A stretch of DNA of 64,000 nt from Spongiibacter taiwanensis (GTDB lineage: Bacteria; Pseudomonadota; Gammaproteobacteria; Pseudomonadales; Spongiibacteraceae): positions 3,286,001-3,350,000 of the forward strand of contig NZ_CP098455.1 in the NCBI RefSeq assembly GCF_023702635.1, in the 5' to 3' direction. The translations under genes and the position numbers were made by a program. Within the stretch, counting starts at the first letter, position 1, and each line of letters starts with the position of its first letter. Shown here in pieces: positions 9,300 through 18,876 of the stretch. The notes under the pieces were generated by a model, which did not search any database, was not told where the DNA came from, and saw only the letters and a list, made by a program, of their open reading frames with translations.

Positions 9300-11500
9300 G
9301 TTTTACCCGCCGACTGACCCTTTCCTTCGTTGCTATCCTGATGCTGTCGCTGGTCAGTGTGATGATTCAGGTATGGAGTAATGACACCCGACGCCGCAAT
9401 GTCTGGTTGCTGCAACACGTGATCAGGGCCCAGTCCCAGGTTAATAATTTTGGTCAGCGCCTCTACACCACCCACCGCAAAATTCTGGTGATCGACGCTC
9501 TCAGTCAATCGGTGGCGGGCAACCAGATCAGCGACGAGGAACGGAAGGAAATACTGGCGTCGGTTGCCGAGCTGCGCGAGCTGGAGAAATCTCTCAATAA
9601 TGATTTGCAGGAGTACCTGGAGGAAGGGCGCTACCAATTGTTGGAAGCAGAGCCCTTGTTAGCCGCCTGGGAGCGCTATTTAGAGCGGGGCTGGGGCATC
9701 GACAGCGACAAAATGATCGCCCTCTATGAAGACTTAAGCAGCCGGCTCAGTGCCGACGAGTGGTTTCTGTTGAGCCGCTCAGATGAAATAAATGCGCGTC
9801 TTAAAGAGGTGGTTAGCTTAACCAACAAGATCGCTTTGGCGGTGTTCCTGTTTACCTTGGTGATGACCTTCGTGCTTGGCTACTACATCACCCGCTATAC
9901 CCGGCGGTCCATTCGCCAGCTCCAGCGTGGCACGGCAGAGTGGGGTAACGGCAATCTGGATTACAGCATCCCGCCGATGGGGCACGATGAGTTTGGCCAA
10001 TTGGCGGAGTCCTTTAACGACATGGCGGAAAATCTTCGGGGCGCCATGGGCCGGGTGCGTGAGGCGGTGCGGCGGGCGGATGCGGCGAACCAGGCCAAGA
10101 GCGGCTTTCTGGCCAACATGAGTCACGAGCTGCGCACACCGATGAACGCCATTATTGGCTACTCTGAGATGCTGCTCGAAGAAATTGAAGAGGAGCAAGA
10201 CCTGCCTGCCGAGGCCCTTCAGCCTGATCTGGAAAAGGTGCAGCGGGCTGCCAAGCATCTGCTCACGCTGATCAATGATGTGCTGGATATCTCCAAAATT
10301 GAATCCGGACGCATGGCGGTGTACTGGGAGGATGTTGATCTGCGCAGTGTGCTGGATGACATTGAGGGCACGGCCGGTGCGCTGATGGAGAAAAACCAGA
10401 ATCGCCTTACCTGCCATTACGATTTGCCCGAGTCTGTTGTGCGCACCGACGTAACCCGCCTGCGGCAGATACTGCTCAATTTGTTAAGCAATTCCGCCAA
10501 ATTCACCCGTGAGGGCGAGGTGGTGCTGACTGTACAACAGGTTAGCGAACACCATCAGCCGTGGCTGGTGGTCGAGGTGCGCGATACCGGAATCGGCATG
10601 ACGGCGGCGCAGCTGGATCGGGTGTTTGACGCCTTTGTGCAGGCCGACCTCTCCACCACCAAGCAGTACGGTGGCTCGGGTTTGGGGCTGACCATCTCCC
10701 GGAAATTTGCTGAATTGATGGGCGGGACCATTGAAGCTGAGAGCACCGAAGGCGCGGGCTCGGTGTTTACCCTGCGCCTGCCACTGCATCAGCATGCGCT
10801 GGGCCTGCAGGAAGAGCAGGAGGGTGGTGATGCCGATCGTGGCGATGTGCTGGTCATTGACGATGATCCTGCCGCCCTGGACCTGGCGCGACGGGTGCTG
10901 GGCAAAGATGGCTATCGGGTGCGCACTGCCGAATCGGGGCCGGCGGGGTTGGCATTGGCCCGGTCGGCCAAACCAGACTTGGTGGTGCTGGACGTGATGA
11001 TGCCGGGCATGGATGGCTGGCAGGTGTTGCACGCTCTGCGTGGCGACCCGGAGCTGGCCGCAGTTCCCGTGCTGATGCAATCCATGCTTAATGAGCGTGA
11101 CCTGGGTCTGCTTTTGGGGGCGAATGAGTATCTGGTCAAGCCGGTGGAGCGCTCGGACCTGAGCAATGCGGTTCGGGACCTGCTGCCGGCCGCGGCGGTA
11201 GGCAATTTGCTGCTGATAGAAGACGAGCCGGTACTGGCCAAGGCCATTGCCTCGCTGCCGGGTGCCGAGCACTGGGCGGTTTACAGTCGCCATGATTTGG
11301 GTGAGGTACAAGACTTGCTCGATCAGCTGCCCTGGCAGCTGATTGTGATCGGCCGCCATCAGGATGAGGCGGGCATTACCAGGCTGCTGGAGGTGCTGCG
11401 TCAGGAGCAGTGGCGCAGGGTGCCGGTGATGCTGGCAAGGTCAGAGTCTGACAGGGAGAGTCTGAATGAGCAGCTGGCCCATTACCTCAGAAGTTTCTAG
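9296..11500 (+). CDS. Membrane hybrid histidine kinase with receiver and a degenerate second receiver
   Basis: A 734-residue inner-membrane sensor. TM1 is at about 7-27, a mostly helical periplasmic domain at about 28-177, TM2 at about 178-200, and a HAMP linker follows. The dimerisation/phospho-acceptor box is [11 protein letters not shown] with His277. The ATPase domain has [17 protein letters not shown] and GGSGLGL. The first receiver (about 515-635) has IDDDP and [10 protein letters not shown] with a good acceptor Asp, and ends in YLVKPVE. A second receiver-like domain (about 640-734) begins with LLLIEDEP, but the acceptor region reads [11 protein letters not shown] without the aspartate, so it should not be phosphorylated. 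The ligand is unknown. The ATGA overlap places it in one operon with the receiver and the cyclase. Confidence 0.92.
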   Translation: MSFTRRLTLSFVAILMLSLVSVMIQVWSNDTRRRNVWLLQHVIRAQSQVNNFGQRLYTTHRKILVIDALSQSVAGNQISDEERKEILASVAELRELEKSLNNDLQEYLEEGRYQLLEAEPLLAAWERYLERGWGIDSDKMIALYEDLSSRLSADEWFLLSRSDEINARLKEVVSLTNKIALAVFLFTLVMTFVLGYYITRYTRRSIRQLQRGTAEWGNGNLDYSIPPMGHDEFGQLAESFNDMAENLRGAMGRVREAVRRADAANQAKSGFLANMSHELRTPMNAIIGYSEMLLEEIEEEQDLPAEALQPDLEKVQRAAKHLLTLINDVLDISKIESGRMAVYWEDVDLRSVLDDIEGTAGALMEKNQNRLTCHYDLPESVVRTDVTRLRQILLNLLSNSAKFTREGEVVLTVQQVSEHHQPWLVVEVRDTGIGMTAAQLDRVFDAFVQADLSTTKQYGGSGLGLTISRKFAELMGGTIEAESTEGAGSVFTLRLPLHQHALGLQEEQEGGDADRGDVLVIDDDPAALDLARRVLGKDGYRVRTAESGPAGLALARSAKPDLVVLDVMMPGMDGWQVLHALRGDPELAAVPVLMQSMLNERDLGLLLGANEYLVKPVERSDLSNAVRDLLPAAAVGNLLLIEDEPVLAKAIASLPGAEHWAVYSRHDLGEVQDLLDQLPWQLIVIGRHQDEAGITRLLEVLRQEQWRRVPVMLARSESDRESLNEQLAHYLRSF

Positions 11501-11515
11501 CTTGCGCAGGTATCG

Positions 11516-12037
11516 CTACTGAAGCGAGATGCGGCGCAGGCGTTCGAGGGCGGTTTCCAGGCCTTCGATTCGTTCTTTCAATCGGCGAATTTCTGCGACC
11601 TGAGTCACCCCGAGTTGCTGCTGGCGGGTGAGGGTGACGGTGTTTTCCAGCAATTGCTTAAGCGTGGCAAACAGCAATTGCTGATCTCGTTCTTGGTCGA
11701 GAAGCGCGTTGAGCTGATCCATCACGTCGATAGCAATATTGACGTTAAAGTCGGGATTCTCAGGTGACAGGTACAACAAGGTCAGTCCGGTCAGGGCCTG
11801 GCGACGCAGTATTGTGTCACCTTGCTGGCTGAGCGGTGTGTACAGGGCTTCGGCCTCGGCGTAGCGACCCTTCATCAACGCATCGTTGGCGGTCTCGATG
11901 TCGCCGGGGGTGGTGGATGTGGCCGCTGCGGGGGGCGGGTCGACCTCGTTGTCGGCAGGTGGCTTGGGCGCGTGTAGCGCGCAGCCTGTCAGGCCCAGCG
12001 CCATCACAAAAACAGCTGAAAGGAAGGGATTGGCCAC
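11516..12037 (-). CDS. Hypothetical outer-membrane-type lipoprotein
   Basis: A short signal peptide ends in a clear lipobox, LGLTGC, followed by a Pro/Ala-rich linker (PPADNEVDPPPAAATSTTPG). The rest (about 120 residues) is helical; the middle, with MKGRYAEAEALYTPL, resembles a TPR repeat, and the end forms a likely coiled coil (EIRRLKERIEGLETALERL). I prefer the GTG at 12037, which has GAGGAG just upstream, over a TTG 12 nt earlier without a ribosome site. It converges with the hybrid kinase gene (15 nt between stops) and lies downstream of rpoD. No specific function is recognised. Confidence 0.6.
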   Translation of the reverse strand: MANPFLSAVFVMALGLTGCALHAPKPPADNEVDPPPAAATSTTPGDIETANDALMKGRYAEAEALYTPLSQQGDTILRRQALTGLTLLYLSPENPDFNVNIAIDVMDQLNALLDQERDQQLLFATLKQLLENTVTLTRQQQLGVTQVAEIRRLKERIEGLETALERLRRISLQ

Positions 12038-12064
12038 GGGGCTCCTCAACGTTGGTAGTACAGC

Positions 12065-12094
12065 GGAAGCGCCCGTTGTGGAACGGACGCTTCC
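12065..12094 (-). terminator. Hairpin after rpoD
   Basis: A 30-nt inverted repeat (GGAAGCG-c-CCGTT, loop GTGG, AACGG-a-CGCTTCC) begins 10 nt beyond the rpoD stop. It has no T run, so it may stabilise the rpoD mRNA end or act with Rho rather than as an intrinsic terminator. Confidence 0.45.
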
Positions 12095-12103
12095 AAACGC
12101 GGC

Positions 12104-13888
12104 TTACTCGTCCAGGAAGCTACGCAAATGATCGGAGCGGGTGGGGTGGCGCAGTTTGCGCAGCGCTTTGGCTTCAATCTGGCGAATACGCTCCCGGGTA
12201 ACATCAAACTGCTTGCCCACTTCTTCAAGGGTGTGGTCCGTGTTCATGTCGATACCGAAACGCATCCGCAGTACCTTGGCTTCCCGGGCCGTCAGGCCGG
12301 CCAGCACTTCGCGGGTCGCCTCACGCAGGCCTTCGCCGGTGGCGGAATCCACAGGTGAAGAAATGGTGTTGTCTTCAATGAAGTCGCCCAGGTGGGAGTC
12401 TTCATCATCGCCGATGGGGGTCTCCATGGAGATCGGCTCTTTGGCGATCTTCAGCACCTTGCGGACTTTGTCCTCGGGCATTTCCATGCGCTCGCCCAAT
12501 TCCTCAGGGGTGGGTTCACGACCCATCTCCTGGAGCATCTGCCGGGAAATTCGGTTGAGCTTGTTGATGGTCTCAATCATGTGCACCGGAATACGAATGG
12601 TGCGGGCCTGGTCGGCGATGGAGCGGGTGATTGCCTGACGAATCCACCAGGTTGCATAGGTTGAGAACTTGTAGCCGCGACGGTATTCGAATTTGTCTAC
12701 CGCTTTCATCAGACCGATGTTGCCTTCCTGAATCAAATCGAGGAACTGCAAGCCGCGGTTGGTGTATTTCTTGGCAATGGAGATAACCAGGCGCAGGTTG
12801 GCCTCGACCATTTCTTTCTTGGCGCGACGGGCACGGGCCTCGCCAATGGAGATGCGGCGGTTGATTTCTTTAATGTCGGAAATCGTCAGGTCCTGACGCT
12901 CTTCAATCTGGGCAATCTTGCTTTGGGTGCGAATGATCAGATCTCTGAAGTCCGCCAGACGGGGCGTCTTTTTAACCTGTTCGTCGACCCATTTCAGGTT
13001 GGCCTCGCTGCCCTGGAAGCTGCGAATGAAATCCTTGCGATCCATGCCGACATTTTTGACGGCGATAATCATGATTTCACGCTCCAGCGCGCGAATAGAG
13101 CTGAGGGTGGTGCGCACTTCCTCAACCAGCGGCTCAAACAGGGCGGGGGTCAGCTTGAAGAACTTGAAGATTTCAGCCAGCTCGGTCAGCTCTTTTGCGG
13201 TCTGCTTGCTGTAGCGACCGTGTTTGGCAATGCTCTTTTCGACCTTGTCGGCCTGCTTTTGCAGGGCGCCAAAACGCTTGGCGGCTTCCTCGGGGTCGGG
13301 GCCAGAGGTGGTCTCTTCGTCGTCGTTGTTCTCCGCCGCGGCAGCAGCCTGGGCCTGGGGCGAGGGAACATTGTCTTCGGGGTTTAGGTAACCGCTGATG
13401 ATGTCGCCCAGGCGGCGCTCTTCGGTGGCGACCTTGTTGTACTCGCCGAGAATGCCATTGACCACGCCGGGGTAGAAGGCCAGGGCCGCCATCACTTCGC
13501 GGATGCCTTCTTCGATGCGCTTGGCGATCACAATCTCGCCTTCGCGGGTCAACAGTTCAACGGTGCCCATTTCCCGCATGTACATCCGTACGGGGTCGGT
13601 GGTGCGGCCGGTCTCGGTCTCAACCGCGGCCAGGGCGGCGGCGGCCTCGGCGGCGGCGATATCGTCAGGCGAATCGCTGCCAGCCATGATCAGGGTGTCT
13701 TCATCCGGTGCGTGTTCAAACACCTGGATGCCCATGTCATTGATCATCTGAATGATTTCTTCCACCTGATCCGGATCAGAAATGTCCTCCGGAAGGTGGT
13801 CGTTCACCTCAGAATAGGTCAGATAACCTTGCTCTTTGCCCTTGGCAATGAGTTGTTTGAGGCGAGATTGATGATTGAAGTCACTCAT
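12104..13888 (-). CDS. rpoD: RNA polymerase primary sigma factor RpoD (sigma-70)
   Basis: The 594-residue protein has all sigma-70 parts: region 1.1 ([27 protein letters not shown]), an acidic non-conserved insert between 1.2 and 2.1 (about residues 170-210, with [15 protein letters not shown]), region 2 with the -10-binding [17 protein letters not shown], region 3 and region 4 with the helix-turn-helix [20 protein letters not shown] that binds the -35 box. The ATG at 13888 was chosen because it gives the standard [14 protein letters not shown]-terminus; upstream in-frame codons carry no homology. It is last in the rpsU-yqeY-dnaG-rpoD operon, 104 nt after dnaG, with a possible promoter of its own in that gap. 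Confidence 0.98.
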   Translation of the reverse strand: MSDFNHQSRLKQLIAKGKEQGYLTYSEVNDHLPEDISDPDQVEEIIQMINDMGIQVFEHAPDEDTLIMAGSDSPDDIAAAEAAAALAAVETETGRTTDPVRMYMREMGTVELLTREGEIVIAKRIEEGIREVMAALAFYPGVVNGILGEYNKVATEERRLGDIISGYLNPEDNVPSPQAQAAAAAENNDDEETTSGPDPEEAAKRFGALQKQADKVEKSIAKHGRYSKQTAKELTELAEIFKFFKLTPALFEPLVEEVRTTLSSIRALEREIMIIAVKNVGMDRKDFIRSFQGSEANLKWVDEQVKKTPRLADFRDLIIRTQSKIAQIEERQDLTISDIKEINRRISIGEARARRAKKEMVEANLRLVISIAKKYTNRGLQFLDLIQEGNIGLMKAVDKFEYRRGYKFSTYATWWIRQAITRSIADQARTIRIPVHMIETINKLNRISRQMLQEMGREPTPEELGERMEMPEDKVRKVLKIAKEPISMETPIGDDEDSHLGDFIEDNTISSPVDSATGEGLREATREVLAGLTAREAKVLRMRFGIDMNTDHTLEEVGKQFDVTRERIRQIEAKALRKLRHPTRSDHLRSFLDE

Positions 13889-13933
13889 TCTGGCAATGTA
13901 CTCGTGGGCTGCGCGTTGAAAAAATAGCCGCGA

Positions 13934-13939
13934 ATTATA
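13934..13939 (-). promoter_or_regulatory. Possible internal -10 box for rpoD
   Basis: On the minus strand a TATAAT lies about 46 nt upstream of the rpoD ATG in the dnaG-rpoD gap. No convincing -35 at 16-18 nt is visible, so this is a weak candidate. Independent rpoD promoters near this position are known in other proteobacteria. Confidence 0.35.
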
Positions 13940-13992
13940 CTGCATCGGCTAGGGCTACGACCAGCAAAATACCGGCTTGTTTCGCTAGGTGC

Positions 13993-15927
13993 TTACTGCT
14001 TGTGGCGCTGGCGCAACATTTCCTGAATGGCGGCCAAGCGTTTTTTCTGCTCGTCGTCCAATTGAGCGTAGTTCTGCTGAGGGGCTTTGTCGACTTTCTG
14101 ACCCATTTCTTTAGCGGGGTCTGGCGCCTTCGCAGGGCGCGACAATGCCTGTAATTTTTCCAATTCCTCCTGCAGATATTGGGCCATTTTCTGCTTTTCC
14201 AAGTGCTTGAGGACGTCGACAAAGGCGGCGGTGGCCAGCTCGTCGTTTAATGACGCGCCCAACAGCTCGATGGTTTTGAGTGCCTGGGTCAATTCCTGGT
14301 ATTGCGGCTGACCCTGCCAGTAGCCGAGCAGGGCGGCGGTGTTGGTGTCGGGGCGTCGTCGCAGCAAGCTGATCAGCTCCTGCAGCAGCGCCGCGGTGGC
14401 TGAGCCCTCTAGGGTAGGCAGGCTCATGGCGGCGCCGGTGTTTACGCACCGGGGGTTGAACAGCAGCATGGCGAGGGCGAAGCGCAGCGGGTCCTGCTGG
14501 CCCTTGGGCAGCTTGGCGACCAGGGGGCGGTCGGCCCGGCGGGTGACAGGGCCGGGGCTGGCGGCAGCGGGATGTGCCTCGTCACCTTGCGCTGTGCTCT
14601 GGACTGGTGCCGCTTCTGGCTGAGCGGCGAGCAGTTGGTCGAGGGCGCTGCGGCTCAGCCCGGTGCGCTGGGCGAGGGCGTCAAGCATCAGTTGCTTGAA
14701 CACGCCATCGGGTAGCTGATTCAGCATCGGTGCTGCCAATTTTGCCAGTCGCGCTTTGCCCTCCAGGGTGTTTGGGTCGGCCTGGCTGTAAAAGCTCTCG
14801 AAGAAAAAGCTTTCCAGCGGGCTGGCTTTGGCCAGCAACTGGCGAAAGCCAGCGCTGCCTTTGGTTCGCACCAGTGAATCCGGGTCCTCGCCCTCGGGCA
14901 AAAACAGGAAGCGAATCTGACGGCCGTCTTCCATGGCGGGCAGGGCATTCTCAAGGGCGCGCTGGGCGGCGCGGCGACCCGCCTCGTCACCATCGAAGCA
15001 AATGACAACCTCGCTGCAGTAGCGAAAGGCGGTGCGCAGGTGGTCGGTGTTGCTGGCGGTGCCGAGGGTGGCAATGCCGATGTTAATGTCGTTCTGGGCC
15101 AGGGCAACCACGTCCATGTAGCCCTCAACCACGAGTAATTGCTCAATTTGGCGGTTGCGCTGGCGGGCCTGGTAAAGGCCATACAGCTCTTTGCTTTTAT
15201 GAAAGATGTCGGTTTCGGGGGAGTTGAGGTACTTGGGTTTTTCGTCACCGAGCACCCGGCCACCAAAGGCCACCACCCGGCCGCGGTTGTCCCGAATAGG
15301 GAACATGATGCGGTCGCGAAAGCGGTCGTAGATCTTGCCGTCTTCCCGCTCGACCAGCATGCCGGCATCCATTAACTGTTGGCGCTGGCTATCGCTTTGG
15401 CCGAATTCGCGCAACAGATTATCCCAGCCGGGCGGGGCATAACCGAGCTCGAAATCCCGGGCGATGCGGCCACTGAGGCCGCGTTTTTTCAGGTAGTCGA
15501 CGGCACGCTTGCCCTGGGGGTGGTCGCGCAGCTGTTGCTGGTAGTGCTTGCTGATCTGTTCCATCAGATCGTATATCGTTTTGCGGCGTTCCTGCTGTTG
15601 GGCCTGGCGGGGGCTGAGCTCCTCCCGGGGCACGTCAACACCGGCGCTGGTGGCCAGGGTTTCCACCGCCTGGGGGAAGTCCTGGCGCTCGTAATCCATC
15701 AAAAAGCCGATGGCGTTGCCGCTGGCACCGCAACCAAAGCAGTAATAGAACTGTTTGTCAGGGTTAACGCTGAAAGAGGGGGTTTTCTCTTCGTGAAAGG
15801 GGCAGCGGGCGGTGTAATTGCGACCGGCTTTTTTCAGGGCCACCCGGCGGTTGATGACGTCGACAATATCCACCCGGGACAGCAGGTCATCAATGAAATA
15901 TTGCGGGATGAGTCCTTTGGCGGCCAC
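13993..15927 (-). CDS. dnaG: DNA primase DnaG
   Basis: A 644-residue primase that makes RNA primers at the replication fork. The N-terminal zinc-binding domain shows CPFHEEKTPSFSV and FYYCFGCG (CHC2 type). The catalytic core has the Toprim signatures VVEGYMDVVALAQ and CFDGDEAGRRAA. A low-complexity linker (about 430-480) leads to the C-terminal helicase-binding domain that contacts DnaB. Length and order are normal. It lies 67 nt after yqeY in the conserved macromolecular synthesis operon. Confidence 0.98.
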   Translation of the reverse strand: MAAKGLIPQYFIDDLLSRVDIVDVINRRVALKKAGRNYTARCPFHEEKTPSFSVNPDKQFYYCFGCGASGNAIGFLMDYERQDFPQAVETLATSAGVDVPREELSPRQAQQQERRKTIYDLMEQISKHYQQQLRDHPQGKRAVDYLKKRGLSGRIARDFELGYAPPGWDNLLREFGQSDSQRQQLMDAGMLVEREDGKIYDRFRDRIMFPIRDNRGRVVAFGGRVLGDEKPKYLNSPETDIFHKSKELYGLYQARQRNRQIEQLLVVEGYMDVVALAQNDINIGIATLGTASNTDHLRTAFRYCSEVVICFDGDEAGRRAAQRALENALPAMEDGRQIRFLFLPEGEDPDSLVRTKGSAGFRQLLAKASPLESFFFESFYSQADPNTLEGKARLAKLAAPMLNQLPDGVFKQLMLDALAQRTGLSRSALDQLLAAQPEAAPVQSTAQGDEAHPAAASPGPVTRRADRPLVAKLPKGQQDPLRFALAMLLFNPRCVNTGAAMSLPTLEGSATAALLQELISLLRRRPDTNTAALLGYWQGQPQYQELTQALKTIELLGASLNDELATAAFVDVLKHLEKQKMAQYLQEELEKLQALSRPAKAPDPAKEMGQKVDKAPQQNYAQLDDEQKKRLAAIQEMLRQRHKQ

Positions 15928-15994
15928 GTCAGGATTCCGTTATCGGCGAGACGAAAGAGCGTAACAGTGCCGATGGGTGTCGGCAATTACCGAC

Positions 15995-16447
15995 TTACTG
16001 AAGGCCAGCCTTGATTTTTTTGCTGACGGCGGCCATGTCGGCGCGGCCCTGCAATTGCGGCTTGAGGATCGCCATGACCTGACCCATATCTTTCATGCTG
16101 GTGGCGCCGGTTTGGCTGATGGCGTCTGCAATCAGGGTGTCGAGCTCGGCATCGGTCAGAGGGGTGGGCATGAAGGTTTGGATCACCTCCATCTCAAAAC
16201 GCTCCTGGCTTGCCAGGTCGTCACGGCCAGCTTGCTCGTACTGGCTGATGGAGTCGCGACGCTGCTTGCACATTTTGTCCAGGACAACGAGCATGCGCTC
16301 ATCGTCAACGTCGATGCGCTCGTCAACTTCGATGCGTTTAACTTCGGAGAGGATAAGACGAATGGCAGCCAGGCGCTCTTTTTCTTTGGCTCGCATCGCG
16401 GATTTCATTTCCGCGGTGAGCTGCTGTTTTAGCGTCTGATCTGCCAT
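15995..16447 (-). CDS. yqeY: GatB/YqeY domain protein
   Basis: The 150-residue protein is the stand-alone YqeY family, related to the C-terminal tRNA-binding part of GatB. It has the typical N-terminus TLKQQLTAEMKSAMRAKEKERLAAIRLI and the end KDMGQVMAILKPQLQGRADM. Its role is not well defined; a link to tRNA-dependent amidation is inferred from the fold only. The ATG at 16447 gives the family start; a TTG three codons earlier is possible but less likely. It lies between rpsU (21 nt) and dnaG, the same order as in Pseudomonas. Confidence 0.93.
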   Translation of the reverse strand: MADQTLKQQLTAEMKSAMRAKEKERLAAIRLILSEVKRIEVDERIDVDDERMLVVLDKMCKQRRDSISQYEQAGRDDLASQERFEMEVIQTFMPTPLTDAELDTLIADAISQTGATSMKDMGQVMAILKPQLQGRADMAAVSKKIKAGLQ

Positions 16448-16468
16448 GGTCAACAAGCCCCGGCCGGC

Positions 16469-16684
16469 TTAGTAGAGGCGGGTTTGTTTTTTCAGGTCAC
16501 GAGAAACTTTTTTGGCGTGACGCTTTACGGCAGCCGCTGCCTGGCGCTTACGCACAGAAGTGGGCTTCTCGTAAAACTCGCGGCGACGTACTTCTGCCAG
16601 TACACCGGCCTTTTCACAAGAGCGCTTGAAACGGCGCAGGGCAATATCAAACGGCTCGTTCTCTTTGATTTTCACTGAAGGCAT
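16469..16684 (-). CDS. rpsU: 30S ribosomal protein bS21
   Basis: 71 residues matching bS21 along the whole length: [20 protein letters not shown] at the start and a lysine/arginine-rich tail ending in KKQTRLY. It is a small-subunit protein involved in translation initiation. The ATG at 16684 was chosen because it gives the universal N-terminus; 27 upstream in-frame codons are not conserved. It is first in the rpsU-yqeY-dnaG-rpoD operon and is divergent from tsaD, so the operon promoter should be in the 280-nt gap at 16685-16964. Confidence 0.98.
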   Translation of the reverse strand: MPSVKIKENEPFDIALRRFKRSCEKAGVLAEVRRREFYEKPTSVRKRQAAAAVKRHAKKVSRDLKKQTRLY

Positions 16685-16964
16685 TCGTAAAACCTGTCCT
16701 GAAATTGTGGGCAAATTGCAGTCTAACAACGGAAATTTGCAGTTTTCTGGCAAATGATGCCGCACGTTTTGTTAGCGACATCTCCAAGGGCGCAGAATTC
16801 TAAACCCAAGCGGGCGAAAAAGCAAAGCCCGAAAGGAGATATTAACCGCCTAAACAGTGCTTTGGCGCGTCGGCGCTCGGCGGGCCGCAAGTTGTGCAGA
16901 GGCGTCTGAACTCAGTATCATTGCGGCCCCTCCTTATACGGCGGCAAATTGAGTTGATGGTGTT

Positions 16965-18005
16965 GTGCGGGTTTTAGGTCTGGAAACATCCTGTGATGAA
17001 ACCGGCGTTGCTATTTTTGATAGTGATGCGGGTTTGCTCGCCCATGCTTTGTACAGCCAGGTGGCGCTCCATGCCGAGTTTGGTGGTGTGGTGCCCGAGC
17101 TCGCTTCCCGGGACCACGTGCGCAAAATGTTGCCGCTGGTGCGTCAGGTGTTTGACGAGGCGGGCCTCAGTGCTGCCGATATTGATGCGGTGGCTTTTAC
17201 TCAGGGGCCGGGCCTGGCCGGTGCCTTGATGGTCGGTGCCTGCGGCGGCCGGGCGCTAGCCTATGGCTGGGGGGTGCCTGCAATCGGCGTACATCATATG
17301 GAAGGCCACCTGCTGGCCCCGATGCTTGAGGCGGACCGCCCCGAGTTCCCCTTTATTGCCCTGCTGGTCTCCGGCGGTCATACCCAGTTGGTGCGGGTAG
17401 AGGGCATCGGCCAATACAAGATGCTGGGCGAGTCACTGGATGATGCCGCCGGCGAGGCCTTTGACAAAGCCGCAAAGATGCTGGAGTTGGGGTACCCCGG
17501 CGGCCCCGCCCTGGCCCGGCTCGCCGATCGCGGTAACCTCGACCGATTCACCTTTCCCCGGCCAATGGTGAACCGCCCCGGTCTGGATTTCAGTTTCAGC
17601 GGGCTCAAGACCTTCACCCTTAATACGATTGCTGACTGCCGTGGTGACGGTGAGCTCAGTGAAACCGATCGCGCCGATATCGCCGCTGCTTTCCAGCGGG
17701 CGGTGGTGGAGACCCTGGTGATTAAATGCACCCGGGCCCTGGAGCAGGAGGGGCTCAACCGCCTGGTGATTGCCGGTGGCGTGAGTGCCAATAGCATGTT
17801 GCGCGCACAGCTCGCGACTCGTCTGGAAAAACTGGGCGGCCGGGTGTTCTATCCGCGGCCTGCCTTTTGCACTGATAACGGGGCCATGATCGCCTACGCC
17901 GGATGCTGTCGTCTGCTGGCAGGTGAGTTCGAACCGCTGGGCGTCAAAGTGCGCCCGCGCTGGCCGATGGATCAATTGGCGGCGGTTGGCAACGCTCAGG
18001 AGTAA
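16965..18005 (+). CDS. tsaD: tRNA N6-adenosine threonylcarbamoyltransferase TsaD
   Basis: The 346-residue protein transfers the threonylcarbamoyl group to A37 of ANN-decoding tRNAs, together with TsaB and TsaE. It has the ASKHA start [17 protein letters not shown], the metal-binding HHMEGHLL (HxxxH), [10 protein letters not shown], and the Gly-rich [12 protein letters not shown]. The start is GTG at 16965, as the fold begins at once. It is divergent from rpsU and 3 nt upstream of folB. plsY, which often sits between tsaD and folB in Pseudomonas, is absent here. Confidence 0.97.
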   Translation: MRVLGLETSCDETGVAIFDSDAGLLAHALYSQVALHAEFGGVVPELASRDHVRKMLPLVRQVFDEAGLSAADIDAVAFTQGPGLAGALMVGACGGRALAYGWGVPAIGVHHMEGHLLAPMLEADRPEFPFIALLVSGGHTQLVRVEGIGQYKMLGESLDDAAGEAFDKAAKMLELGYPGGPALARLADRGNLDRFTFPRPMVNRPGLDFSFSGLKTFTLNTIADCRGDGELSETDRADIAAAFQRAVVETLVIKCTRALEQEGLNRLVIAGGVSANSMLRAQLATRLEKLGGRVFYPRPAFCTDNGAMIAYAGCCRLLAGEFEPLGVKVRPRWPMDQLAAVGNAQE

Positions 18006-18008
18006 GTT

Positions 18009-18371
18009 ATGGATATTGTGTATCTGCGCGGCCTGCGCATAGACACTATTATTGGCATTTTTGATTGGGAGCGGCAGCACCGTCAGCCGGTGGTGTTGGA
18101 TGTGGAAATGGCGACCGATATTCGTCCAGCCGCGGCCGATGACGATATCGCCCTGACTTTGAATTACAAAGCGGTGTCGGAGGCGCTCATCGATTTTGTC
18201 GAGGCCAGCCGCTATGAGCTGGTGGAAACCCTGGCCGAAGAGTGCGCTGCGCTGCTGCGGCGCGAGTTCGGCATTCCCTGGTTGCGCCTGACCTTGAGCA
18301 AACCCCAGGCGGTCGGCCGGGCTCAGGATGTTGGCATTGTCATTGAGCGGGGCAGTCGCACGGGTGGTTGA
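18009..18371 (+). CDS. folB: Dihydroneopterin aldolase FolB
   Basis: 120 residues with the family pattern YLRGLRIDTIIGIFDWER at the start, the conserved LNYKAVSEALIDFVEASRYELVETLAEECA core including the catalytic-loop region, and LTLSKPQAV. It converts dihydroneopterin to 6-hydroxymethyl-dihydropterin in folate synthesis. The ATG has GGAG 6 nt upstream, overlapping the end of tsaD. The next step of the pathway, folK, overlaps its 3' end by 8 nt. Confidence 0.95.
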   Translation: MDIVYLRGLRIDTIIGIFDWERQHRQPVVLDVEMATDIRPAAADDDIALTLNYKAVSEALIDFVEASRYELVETLAEECAALLRREFGIPWLRLTLSKPQAVGRAQDVGIVIERGSRTGG

Positions 18372-18876
18372 GGTTTATCTCGGCCTGGGCAGCAACCGCC
18401 AGCGCTACACCCACCTGGCCAGGGCGCTGGACGAGCTGAGTGAGCGCTTCGGCAAGCTGGGTCTGTCCCGGGTGTTTGAGAGCGAATCAGTTGGTTTTCA
18501 GGGCAGCCTGTTCCTGAATATGGTGGTTTCGTTGACCACCGACTTGTCGGTGGCGGCGCTGGCCGAGACCTTAAGGGCCATCGAATATCGCCACGGCCGC
18601 CAGCCGAATGCGCCCAAATATGGCCCGCGCACCCTCGATATTGATCTGTTGCTGTATGGCGATGCCACCGGGGTCATCGATGGTGTGGAGCTGCCGCGGG
18701 GCGAGGTGCTGACCAATGCTTTTGTGTTGTGGCCGCTGAGCGAGCTGGCGCCGAATTTGGTGCACCCGGTGGCACAACGCAGTTACCAGCAACTCTGGCG
18801 CCATTATCCCGGGCAGCAAGTGTTGCAGCCCGTACCTTTCCGGTGGCGCGATCAGCACATTTCCACCAGCGATTAA
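18364..18876 (+). CDS. folK: 2-amino-4-hydroxy-6-hydroxymethyldihydropteridine pyrophosphokinase FolK
   Basis: 170 residues with GLGSN near the N-terminus, the pterin-binding [10 protein letters not shown], and the signature [14 protein letters not shown], whose aspartates bind Mg-ATP. It transfers pyrophosphate to the pterin made by FolB. I start it at the GTG (18364) inside the end of folB, giving [11 protein letters not shown], the usual N-terminus. Its TAA overlaps the stop of the convergent cca gene in the four bases TTAA (18873-18876), so the two transcripts must overlap. Confidence 0.95.
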   Translation: MVEVYLGLGSNRQRYTHLARALDELSERFGKLGLSRVFESESVGFQGSLFLNMVVSLTTDLSVAALAETLRAIEYRHGRQPNAPKYGPRTLDIDLLLYGDATGVIDGVELPRGEVLTNAFVLWPLSELAPNLVHPVAQRSYQQLWRHYPGQQVLQPVPFRWRDQHISTSD

